Source: Deltaproteobacteria bacterium (GTDB lineage: Bacteria; Desulfobacterota; Deferrimicrobia; Deferrimicrobiales; Deferrimicrobiaceae). Taken from it: a stretch of DNA of 64,000 bases. The position numbers and the translations under genes were made by a program. Of the stretch, positions 55,551 to 63,309 are shown one piece after another (position 1 is the first letter of the stretch; each line of letters begins with the position of its first letter). Below the pieces are notes generated by a model. The model was not told the origin of the DNA. It did not search any database and saw nothing but the letters and a program-made list of their open reading frames with translations. The stretch lies in contig JACRCO010000009.1 in NCBI GenBank assembly GCA_016218975.1, positions 1 through 64,000 of the forward strand. Direction: 5' to 3'.

Positions 55551-56989
55551 TACATTTTGAGGAGATTCGACCGGAAGATCAGCTTCTCGTGGTCGTCTCC
55601 GTCTTCCGGATAGGAGGCGTGCCCGAATCGAAGGTCGACGCGGATGTCCGGGACGCGTTTGCGGATCTCATCCACCTCTGCGTGCATGGCCTTCTTGATG
55701 CGGGGGATGGCGCTCATCCTGCCGTCCTCGGCTTCGGGAAGGATCATCGCGAACTTCCACTCGCTGATCCGGGCAACCACGTCGTACTCCCGGAGGGTTT
55801 TTTTCAAAACCGACGCCAGACGTATTGCGATCGGCTCTCCACCGTACGGCTCCGCGGACTTCCTGCCGGGAACCAGGGGCGCCGCTTCGCATATCATCAG
55901 CACGAGCCTGCGCTTGAAACGCTTCGCGCGGGAAAGCTCGTGAAGAAGCCGATCCTGGAAATATTTCAGGGTCGGCAATCCGGTGACGTCATCGAGGTTC
56001 CTCAGGCGGTCGTTCCGTTCGAAGACGATGGCGTTGTTTACCGCCTTCTCGACGTACCGCATGAACTTCCCGAGCGTCCCGACGTCGTCGCCGTTGAACG
56101 ACGCGGGGTAGAACGTCTTGTGCGGGAACTTGTCGAAAATGGACAAGGTGCCGATCACGGTCCCGTCGCAGCGCAGGGGGAAGCAGACAAGCGTGCGGGC
56201 GATCCCGGCGAACTCCTTCCACTTGTCGTCCGCCGCCACATCCCTGACGAGCAGCGATGGAGCCCCTTTCAGGATCTCGGTGACCGCCTTCGTGTCCATC
56301 CGGAATAGATCCCGCTGGTCGCTTTCCTCCTTCATCCCGTAAAACTCGCGGATGGCGTACTTGCCGGTTTGCGGATCCCTCAACCTTATGACGCACGATT
56401 CGGCCTCCATGATGAGGCACGCAGAAGTCGCGACAAGTTTCAGCAGCCGCTGGAGGTCCAGCGTGGAAATGATGTTGATGCCCGCCTCGTTGATGGCCGC
56501 GATTTTCGTCATCCGGAGGGCGGCCGATTCCTCGCGCAATGAAACGCCTACCGCGTCCGCAAGGAGAGTCGCCGCCTCGCCCAATATCTGCGCCTGCGCC
56601 GGAGCGATTCCGCCGGCCGACGCCGACTGGACCGCAAGGACGCCCTGCGGCTCGTCCGCGTAGATCAGTGGAAAGAGGATCAGGTCGCCTCGCAGGCGGC
56701 TCTCCGACGACCGGCCGATCTCCGAAAGGGAAACGACACGCCGCTCCCGGAGGGCCAGCTCTTCGAGCGTGCCGGCCGAAGAGAAATGTACGATTTCGGG
56801 CGACGGCGCGTAGCGGAGGGTCGTCGCCCTCAGGAAAAAGTCCTCGGAATCCCTGTCGAACAGGAGCACGGAGGCCACGGCGCCGGACAAGTGGGATGCG
56901 GTCTCCGCCGTGAACTCCCGAAGCCGGTCCTCGATCGGCTTTCCGGACCGCAGGATCTCTCCCGCCTTCTTCACGAAGCCGTCCGGCAT
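55550..56989 (-). CDS. GAF-domain protein with degenerate GGDEF domain
   Basis: 479 residues. Two GAF-like regions (about 20-150 and 165-310) precede a GGDEF-fold domain (about 325-475, LDDVTGLPTLKYFQDRLLHEL). The catalytic GGDEF motif is replaced: where RYGGDEF is expected the sequence reads ARISEWKFAMILPEA. It is therefore probably not a cyclase, and could bind GTP or c-di-GMP or act as a signalling scaffold. It overlaps the MOSC gene by one base and follows the MglA-like gene by 1 bp. Confidence 0.85.
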   Translation of the reverse strand: MPDGFVKKAGEILRSGKPIEDRLREFTAETASHLSGAVASVLLFDRDSEDFFLRATTLRYAPSPEIVHFSSAGTLEELALRERRVVSLSEIGRSSESRLRGDLILFPLIYADEPQGVLAVQSASAGGIAPAQAQILGEAATLLADAVGVSLREESAALRMTKIAAINEAGINIISTLDLQRLLKLVATSACLIMEAESCVIRLRDPQTGKYAIREFYGMKEESDQRDLFRMDTKAVTEILKGAPSLLVRDVAADDKWKEFAGIARTLVCFPLRCDGTVIGTLSIFDKFPHKTFYPASFNGDDVGTLGKFMRYVEKAVNNAIVFERNDRLRNLDDVTGLPTLKYFQDRLLHELSRAKRFKRRLVLMICEAAPLVPGRKSAEPYGGEPIAIRLASVLKKTLREYDVVARISEWKFAMILPEAEDGRMSAIPRIKKAMHAEVDEIRKRVPDIRVDLRFGHASYPEDGDDHEKLIFRSNLLKM

Positions 56990-56990
56990 C

Positions 56991-58118
56991 CTATTTCCGC
57001 TCCTCCATGGCTATGCGAATGCGCACACGCACGATATTCCCGGAATCGTCCATGAACGCCGCGGGGATAACGGCATGTCCTTCCGGCGAAAGGAACGGCG
57101 TTTCGAAATTCAGGAATGTCAGCGAACCGCCTTCCGGCTCGACGGAAATCCGGGCCGCCATCTCATTCGAAGGGGCCGCCTCCTGCGCCCGCTCGGGGAT
57201 CTCGATCTCGATCTCTTCCGGGACGGCTGCGGAAGCCTCCTCCTCGGCCGGGGCTTCCTCTTCGACGACCGGGGGCGCGGTCGGCAGAATCACGAATTCC
57301 TCCGGTAACGATTCCACGGGTTCCGGCATTACCGCCTCATCGTGTTCCACGGTCTCCCGGGTCTCGGCGGTTTCCGTCGTTACTGCCGTCTCCCTTTCCG
57401 CCTGGACCTCCTGGATCTCCTCCACTTCGGAAATCTCCTCCAGGGGTTCCTCCTTCGGTTGGAAAGATTTCCCGATGCCTGCTTCGGTAATCTTACCGGA
57501 CTCTTCCTTCTCCGCCGCCTCGCCCGGAAGGAGCAGCGTCTTCCGAAGGTGGGAAAAGACCATCCGCGAGATCGCCACCAGCGTCTCCGACACTCCCACT
57601 CCGTCCTTCGCGATGCCCTCGACCACCGGAACGTTCATGGCGTTGAGCCTGGCGTTCATCTCCGCCACCGAAGAGATGTTGCGGAGGTCGCGCTTGTTGT
57701 ACTGCATTACGAAGGGGATGTCCTCGATCTTCCTGCCGTAGCCGACAAGGTTTTCGACCAGGTTCTTCAGGCTCTCCTCGTTGCTCTGCGCCATCTCGGC
57801 CTGGGAGTCCGCCACGAAGACGATGCCGTCCACTCCCTGCAGGACGAGGCGGCGCGTCGCGTTGTAGAACACCTGACCCGGAACCGTATAGAGGTGAAAC
57901 CTCACCTTGAACCCCCGGATCTGCCCGAGGTCCACCGGGAGGAAATCGAAGAACAGCGTCCTGTCGGTTTCCGTCGGCAGGGAGATGAGCCTTCCCTTCT
58001 GCTCGGGGCGGAGAAGGCGGTGCACCATGTCGATATTGGTGGTCTTGCCGGAGAGGCCGGGCCCGTAATAGACGATCTTCGCGCTCAATTCCCTGGTAGC
58101 GTAATTGAAGAGTGCCAT
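56991..58118 (-). CDS. MglA-like small GTPase with acidic C-terminal extension
   Basis: 375 residues. Residues 1-195 form a Ras-like MglA GTPase: P-loop YYGPGLSGKTTNID, TETDRTLFFDFLPVDLG, YTVPGQVFYNATRRLVLQGVDGIVFVADSQ and QYNKRDLRN. MglA proteins set front-rear polarity for gliding and type IV pilus switching. The usual family ends here, but this protein continues with about 120 residues rich in Glu, Val and Pro and a final 55-residue beta-rich segment (LTFLNFETPFLSPEGHAVIPA). The extension has no motif I recognise. Neighbours are a HEAT-like protein and a degenerate GGDEF protein. Confidence 0.9.
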   Translation of the reverse strand: MALFNYATRELSAKIVYYGPGLSGKTTNIDMVHRLLRPEQKGRLISLPTETDRTLFFDFLPVDLGQIRGFKVRFHLYTVPGQVFYNATRRLVLQGVDGIVFVADSQAEMAQSNEESLKNLVENLVGYGRKIEDIPFVMQYNKRDLRNISSVAEMNARLNAMNVPVVEGIAKDGVGVSETLVAISRMVFSHLRKTLLLPGEAAEKEESGKITEAGIGKSFQPKEEPLEEISEVEEIQEVQAERETAVTTETAETRETVEHDEAVMPEPVESLPEEFVILPTAPPVVEEEAPAEEEASAAVPEEIEIEIPERAQEAAPSNEMAARISVEPEGGSLTFLNFETPFLSPEGHAVIPAAFMDDSGNIVRVRIRIAMEERK

Positions 58119-58139
58119 GCCGTCTCTCCGGTCCTTCCG

Positions 58140-58616
58140 TCAGCGGTGGCGAACGGCCAGCCGCTTCGCCTCTCTGCGCACCAACGCGTGGACATTACGG
58201 TTCCTGGTAAGCAGGTTCAGTTCCTGCACCGAAAGGCGGGGCAGGTGCCGCATCGCAACCGGCACGGGCGTCCGGGGATTCGAGACGATGGCCCTGAGAA
58301 CCAGCGGGTTGCTCATCCATTCCTTGTGCTGGCCGATTTCCCGAAGCAGGTCTTCGTTCGTCAACGGCGATTGTACATACTCCACCACGTCGGGTTGGGA
58401 CAGCCGCGGGCTGCCGAAGACCGCCCTTGCGACGAGTTTGTTCGGATCCCGCGAAAGAATCTGCCTTACCTCCTTGTTCCCCTTGACCGCGAGTTCGACC
58501 TTTTTCGGGACGGGAAGCCCCGAGATGTAGAGCTGGAGCGATTGACGCACGGTCTCCGTGACGGGATGGTCTTCCGTCAGGCTCCCGGCTCCGCTCCAGC
58601 CCTCGCCTTCCATCAC
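58140..58616 (-). CDS. Conserved hypothetical protein, helical (HEAT-like) repeats
   Basis: 158 residues, no signal peptide. The sequence reads as a run of short helices with repeating A-[VL]-x-[GSN]-[NP]-[RP] type turns (VKGNKEVRQILSRDP, VFGSPRLSQPDVV, IVSNPRTPVPVAMRHLP), suggesting HEAT-like or leucine-rich-variant repeats for protein binding. It ends in a basic tail RRNVHALVRREAKRLAVRHR-like. It overlaps the EF-G gene by 4 bp and precedes the MglA-like GTPase by 21 bp. A scaffold role beside the GTPase is a guess. Confidence 0.7.
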   Translation of the reverse strand: MMEGEGWSGAGSLTEDHPVTETVRQSLQLYISGLPVPKKVELAVKGNKEVRQILSRDPNKLVARAVFGSPRLSQPDVVEYVQSPLTNEDLLREIGQHKEWMSNPLVLRAIVSNPRTPVPVAMRHLPRLSVQELNLLTRNRNVHALVRREAKRLAVRHR

Positions 58617-60700
58617 TCCTCTTCTTCTTCTTTACCCAGTTCCTTCTTCGCTTCGGCTATGACCTTGTCCGCTATGACCGCCGGGATTTCCTCGTAGTGG
58701 GAAACCGCCATGGTGAACTGCCCGCGCCCGGATGTGATCGAACGCAGGTCGGAGGAATACCGCAGCACTTCCGCCAGCGGGACCTGCACCTTGACGACCT
58801 GGCTCTTCCCGTGGGCCTCCACGCCCAGCACGCGCCCCCGCCGTCCGTTCAGGTCGCCGATAATGTCCCCTACGTTCTCCTCGGGGACCACGACCTCCAT
58901 TTCGACGATGGGCTCCAGGAGAATCGGCTTCGCGTCGAGCGCCGCCTTTTTGAACGCCATCGATCCGGCGATCTTGAACGCCATTTCCGAGGAGTCGACC
59001 GTGTGGAACGATCCGTCGAATACCGTGACCTTGACATCGACCACCGGATATCCGGCGATGACCCCCTTGCTCAGCCGATCCACGACCCCCTTTTCCACCG
59101 CGGGGATGTACTGGCGGGGAATCGAGCCTCCGACGATCGCGTCGACGTACTCGAACCCCTTCCCCCGGGGCTGCGGCTCTATCCGTATCCAGCAGTCGCC
59201 GTACTGCCCGCGCCCGCCGGTCTGCTTCTTGTGCTTCCCCTGCGCTTCCGCCTTCCCCTTGATCGTTTCGAGGTACGGGATCTTCGGCGTGCGCAGCTCC
59301 ACCTCCACGCCGTACTGGCGCTTCAGCTTCTCCACGGCCACTTCGAGATGAGTCTCCCCCATCCCCGCCAGGATGAACTCGCGGGTCTGCGCTTCCTTGC
59401 GGAACCGGATCGTGGGGTCCTCCTCGATCATCCTCGCCAGGGACGTCCCCAGCTTGTCCTCGTCGTTGCGGGTCTTCGGCCGGATCGCGAAGGAGATGAC
59501 CGGCTCCACCACGGAGGGGCGGGGGAACACAACCGGGTTTTTCGGATCGCAGAGCGTATCGCCGGTGACCGTTTCCTTGAACTTCGCGACCGCCACGATC
59601 TCTCCCGCGGAAGCCGAGCCGACGGGCTTCTGCTTCTTCCCCTCGATCCGCAGGATCTGCCCGATGCGCTCCGACGCATCCTTGCTGGAGTTCAGCGGCG
59701 CCATTTCCGGGGTCAGGGTCCCGGAAAAGATCTTGAAGATGGAAAGCTTCCCGGCGTAAGGGTCGGCCAGCGTCTTGAAAACCTGCGCCGAGAAAGGAGC
59801 CTTCTCCGCGATGGGACGTGAGGCCGCTTCCTTGTTCCTGGGGTTGGTGCCCTTCACCTCCTTGCGGTAGGAGGGATCAGGCAGCGCGTAATTGATCATG
59901 TCCAGCAGCGGCTGTATCGCGATATTGCGGATGGCGGAGCCGCAGAGCACCGGGAGGAACTTCCTCGTCCGCACCCCTTCGGCGAACCCTTTCCGGATCT
60001 CCTCTTCGGTGAGATCCGTTCCTTCGAGGTACTTCTCGAGCAGCGCGTCGTCGGATTCCGTCGAGGCCTCGACCAGCTTCTCGCGCGCCTTTGCGGCGGC
60101 ATCCTTCATGTCCCCCGGAATATCGGCAACCTCGAACTCGCCGGAGTCTCCCCGGTACGCGAGCGCCTTCATCCGGAACAGGTCCACCACGCCCTTGAAC
60201 CCGGCCTCCTTGCCGATCGGAAGCTGAACCGGGACCGCGTTGACCTTCAGGATGCCGGAGATTTCTTCCAGCGCCTTGTCGAAATCCGCGCGCTCCCGGT
60301 CCATCCTCGAAACGAACGCAATGACCGGCACGTCAAGCTCGCTCGCGAACTTCCACATTTTCTCGGTCTGCACCTCGACGCCCGAAACGGCGTTCACCAG
60401 CAGGACCGCGCCGTCCAGCACGCGCAGGCAGGCGCGCGTGTCGGCCTCGAAATTGATGTACCCCGGCGTGTCCGCTACCGTAACCTCCACCTTGTTCCAT
60501 GAATAATGGTGGAAGGAGGTGCTGATGGTGATCTTCCGGCGGATTTCTTCGGGGTCGTAGTCGAAGTTGGAGCTGCCGTCGTCCACGCGCCCCATCCGGT
60601 CGGTGGCTTTCGCGTTGAAAAGGAGCGCCTCCGCCAGACTGGTCTTCCCCGCGCCTCCGTGCGCGATGATGCCGATGTTTCGCAGTTGATGGATGTCCAA
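58613..60700 (-). CDS. fusA: Elongation factor G, second-type (EF-G2-like)
   Basis: 695 residues with all five EF-G domains. The G1 motif is AHGGAGKTSLAEAL rather than the AHIDAGKT of canonical EF-G, G3 VADTPGYINF, and G4 SRMDRE in place of NKxD. This pattern marks the EF-G2/EF-G-like paralogue group. Function is translocation or ribosome recycling, or a specialised role. tufA, rpsL and rpsG are not adjacent, also unlike the main fusA. It leads the operon with the HEAT-like, MglA-like, GAF, MOSC and MogA genes. Confidence 0.9.
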   Translation of the reverse strand: MDIHQLRNIGIIAHGGAGKTSLAEALLFNAKATDRMGRVDDGSSNFDYDPEEIRRKITISTSFHHYSWNKVEVTVADTPGYINFEADTRACLRVLDGAVLLVNAVSGVEVQTEKMWKFASELDVPVIAFVSRMDRERADFDKALEEISGILKVNAVPVQLPIGKEAGFKGVVDLFRMKALAYRGDSGEFEVADIPGDMKDAAAKAREKLVEASTESDDALLEKYLEGTDLTEEEIRKGFAEGVRTRKFLPVLCGSAIRNIAIQPLLDMINYALPDPSYRKEVKGTNPRNKEAASRPIAEKAPFSAQVFKTLADPYAGKLSIFKIFSGTLTPEMAPLNSSKDASERIGQILRIEGKKQKPVGSASAGEIVAVAKFKETVTGDTLCDPKNPVVFPRPSVVEPVISFAIRPKTRNDEDKLGTSLARMIEEDPTIRFRKEAQTREFILAGMGETHLEVAVEKLKRQYGVEVELRTPKIPYLETIKGKAEAQGKHKKQTGGRGQYGDCWIRIEPQPRGKGFEYVDAIVGGSIPRQYIPAVEKGVVDRLSKGVIAGYPVVDVKVTVFDGSFHTVDSSEMAFKIAGSMAFKKAALDAKPILLEPIVEMEVVVPEENVGDIIGDLNGRRGRVLGVEAHGKSQVVKVQVPLAEVLRYSSDLRSITSGRGQFTMAVSHYEEIPAVIADKVIAEAKKELGKEEEEE

Positions 60701-60742
60701 TTCCCCTGGTACCTCCTCCCTGGCGATCGTTTCCCCGCCCGC

Positions 60743-61519
60743 TCAGCCGCCGGGCGCAAGGTTTCTTTCGTATATTATACGCAGGCCGTCGAGCGTCAAA
60801 TTCTCGTCGATAACGTGGATTTTGGAGGACTCGGACGCGATGGTCCGTGCCAGCCCCCCCGTGGCGAGAACGAGGGTATCCTGCCGGATTTCCCGTTTCA
60901 TGCGGTCTATTATCCCCTCGACGAGCGAGACGTATCCGAAGAAGATCCCCGACTGCATCGCAGCCACGGTGTTCTTCCCGATCACCGTCTGTGGTTTGGC
61001 GATCTCGACCCTCGGCAGCTTCGACGCCTGCCGGAAGAGCGCCTCCGCGGAGATGTTCGCACCGGGAGCGATGACGCCTCCCATGTAATCGCCCGTTTCC
61101 GAAACGTAGTCGAACGTCGTCGCCGTCCCGAAATCCACCACTATGCACGCTTTCCGGTGCCTCGCGAACGCCGCCACGGCGTTCACGATCCGGTCCGCCC
61201 CCACTTCCTTCGGGTTGTCCATCTTGATCGAGATTCCCGTCTTTACGCCGGGCCCGACGACGAGCGGGGTGATCCCGAAATATTGGACGCAGAGTTCGAT
61301 AATCGTAGGCGTAAGGGGGGGCACGACCGAAGCGATGGCGATCGCGTGGATTTCCCTGGAAGAGAAGTGACTGCCGTCGTAGAGGTTCCGGATCATTATC
61401 CCGTACTCGTCGCTGGTCTTTTCACGGTCCGTCCAAACGCGCCAGTGGTGGAGGAGATTGTCGCCTTCGTATACGCCGAGGACCGTGTGGGTATTGCCGA
61501 CGTCGATGACGAGGAGCAA
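60743..61519 (-). CDS. coaX: Type III pantothenate kinase
   Basis: First step of CoA synthesis. 258 residues. LLVIDVGNTHTVLGVYEGD, VGPGVKTGISIKMDNPKEVGADRIVNAVAAF, CIVVDFGTATTFDYVSETGDYMGGVIAPG and LVLATGGLA are diagnostic of CoaX, which needs K+ and is not inhibited by CoA. It follows birA by 6 bp, a common pairing. Confidence 0.97.
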   Translation of the reverse strand: MLLVIDVGNTHTVLGVYEGDNLLHHWRVWTDREKTSDEYGIMIRNLYDGSHFSSREIHAIAIASVVPPLTPTIIELCVQYFGITPLVVGPGVKTGISIKMDNPKEVGADRIVNAVAAFARHRKACIVVDFGTATTFDYVSETGDYMGGVIAPGANISAEALFRQASKLPRVEIAKPQTVIGKNTVAAMQSGIFFGYVSLVEGIIDRMKREIRQDTLVLATGGLARTIASESSKIHVIDENLTLDGLRIIYERNLAPGG

Positions 61520-61525
61520 GCTGCG

Positions 61526-62503
61526 TTACCTCCCGAATTCCATCACTTCCCCGCTGGGTACCTTCTCCGCGCGGCTTTCCCCGTCCCGCCGGAAGAGGAG
61601 CATGCCGGAGCCGTCCACGCCGACGGCGGTCCCGCGAACCGCGCGTTCGCCGATCCGTAAAACGGCTTTCTTCCCTTTCAGGATATCCCTACGGGACCAC
61701 TCCGGCAGCAACGCCTCGAAGCCGCGGGAGAGGAACATACCGTAACACCTGGAGAAGGAATCGAGGAAGCTCGCAAGAACCGCCACCCGCCGGAATACCC
61801 GGCCCGAAGCGATACGCATGGAGGTCGCCCTCGCCCGCAGATCCTCGGAAAAAGAGGATCGTTCCGCATTGACGTTCAGCCCGACGCCGATAACCACGTG
61901 GCGCAAACGATCGGGCTCGGCGGTCGTTTCGGCCAGGATCCCCGCCGCCTTCCGCCCTTCGAGGTAAAGGTCGTTCGGCCATTTCAGCTCCGCCGCAAGA
62001 GACGCGGCCTCTTCCACCGCCATCGCCAGCGCCACGGCGGTCACGAGGGTGAGGCATGGAGCATGCGCCGGTTCGACAGGGGGACGCAGCAGGAGGGAAA
62101 GGTAAAGGTTGGTCCCGGGCGGAGACTCCCATTTGCGTCCGAGCCGGCCCCGTCCCGCGGTCTGCGCGTCGGCGCACACGACTGTGCCGTGCGGCGCGTC
62201 CTTGCCGGCGAGGTCAAGCGCCCGGCTGTTCGTGCTGTCGGTGGTGGAAAAGAATTGGAAAGCCTTCCAGAATTGAGGGTGGGACAGGCGGGAAACGAGC
62301 TCCCGTTCCTCGATTTCATCGGGTCGCCCGAGAAGCCGGTAACCGGCTCCCCGGGCCCCTTCAATGCCGAAGCCTCGCCGCCTAAGCCCCTGTACCTGTT
62401 TCCAGATGGCCGCCCGGGACATCCCGAGCCTGCGCCCGATATCCTGTCCGGATACGAACCTTCCTTCGCTTTCTTCCAGGATCCGCTGGAGCCGTTCCGC
62501 CAT
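61526..62503 (-). CDS. birA: Biotin-protein ligase / biotin operon repressor BirA
   Basis: 325 residues. The N-terminal winged HTH (RLGMSRAAIWKQVQGLRRRGFGIEGARGAGYRL, about 15-60) makes it a bifunctional repressor-type BirA. The ligase domain has the biotinyl-AMP loop GRGRLGRKWESPPGTNLYLSLLLRP and KWPNDLYLEGRKAAGIL. The C-terminal SH3-like domain (about 270-320) is present. Biotinylates carboxyl carrier proteins. Operon with coaX. Confidence 0.97.
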   Translation of the reverse strand: MAERLQRILEESEGRFVSGQDIGRRLGMSRAAIWKQVQGLRRRGFGIEGARGAGYRLLGRPDEIEERELVSRLSHPQFWKAFQFFSTTDSTNSRALDLAGKDAPHGTVVCADAQTAGRGRLGRKWESPPGTNLYLSLLLRPPVEPAHAPCLTLVTAVALAMAVEEAASLAAELKWPNDLYLEGRKAAGILAETTAEPDRLRHVVIGVGLNVNAERSSFSEDLRARATSMRIASGRVFRRVAVLASFLDSFSRCYGMFLSRGFEALLPEWSRRDILKGKKAVLRIGERAVRGTAVGVDGSGMLLFRRDGESRAEKVPSGEVMEFGR

Positions 62504-62607
62504 CCATCTCCCGTTCGTGAAAACGGCTTAAAATCGCTTCTGGCGCGTTCACTCTATTAAGCCTTTCAAGCGCCCGGAAATCAATCGAAAGATGGCGCCG
62601 GTACGGG

Positions 62608-63189
62608 TTACAACGGAATCGCGGCATAAGGTTCGGCCCGACGCGTCCACTCGCTCTGAGGATATTTCGCCTTCAATGTTTCGTAGGCCTGGCGCAGTTC
62701 CTTCGCCTCATGGGAGTGCTTGTACCCGGCGACACCGAGATGGAACACCGCTTCCGGCGCCGGACCCGCGTCCGGGTGGCGTTCGATGACGGTCTTGAAC
62801 TGCATGATCGCTTCCGCCATCCGGTCGGTGTCGAAAAATATCTTTCCGAGTCCGAGTCCGAGGTTGGATATTAGATCGTCGGTCGGCACGTACCCCATGA
62901 ACCGGTGATGTTCCTTGCCGTCGGCATCGAGAACGACGAACGTCGGCGTCCATTTGATACCGAACCTCTCCATAGGCCCGGTAGGCTTGTCCCAGAAACA
63001 CTGGCTTCGTAAAGGGATGAACTGTTCCTGGATGAACTTCTGGACCTTCGCGTCGGAATACGGACCCGTATTCATCCTGGCGCAGCCGAGTCAGCCGTCG
63101 AACCAGAAATCCAGGAAAACCGGGGTCCCCGTTTGCCGCGCCCTGGCGAGCGCGGAGTCGAAATCACGTTCCCAGGCGATCTCCCCCAT
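62608..63189 (-). CDS. Candidate selenoprotein: thioredoxin-like (U-x-x-C) with TPR-like C-terminal region
   Basis: The frame starts at the ATG at 63189, with AAGGAGG five bases upstream, and reads MGEIAWERDFDSALARARQ through TPVFLDFWFDG to a TGA (63091-63093, codon 33). The same frame then continues as LGCARMNTGPYSDAKV to a stop at 62608. If the TGA is selenocysteine the product is 193 residues, with U-L-G-C exactly where the thioredoxin CxxC belongs, after the LDFW strand. cis-Pro loop WTPTFVVLDADG is present. Residues about 120-193 are helical TPR-like. A SECIS-like hairpin follows the TGA. Without read-through the N-terminal 32 codons are useless and the rest lacks its first redox residue. 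Confidence 0.8.
63056..63093 (-). promoter_or_regulatory. Putative bacterial SECIS element after the in-frame UGA
   Basis: On the minus strand, 17 nt after the UGA (63091-63093), GAATACGGGTCCGTATTC (63073-63056) folds into a 6-7 bp stem with GGUC in the apical loop. The E. coli fdhF SECIS has AGGUCU in its loop. The distance from UGA to loop (about 23 nt) is in the known bacterial range. Confidence 0.7.
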
Positions 63190-63309
63190 CGCACCCTCCT
63201 TTTCGCAAATTTTTTAGCAATGCGAAAAGGTATGATGCGAAACCGAGGTCGGTTGTTTCCTGGTGGATCTGCGCCTCTCACCCAGGTCCGGATGGCGGGA
63301 CAAGCCGAC

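Noticed and set aside
63072-63281. 69-codon frame overlapping the selenoprotein gene
   Set aside because: It is out of frame with the thioredoxin fold, very basic and without a ribosome-binding site; the frame from 63189 explains the region.
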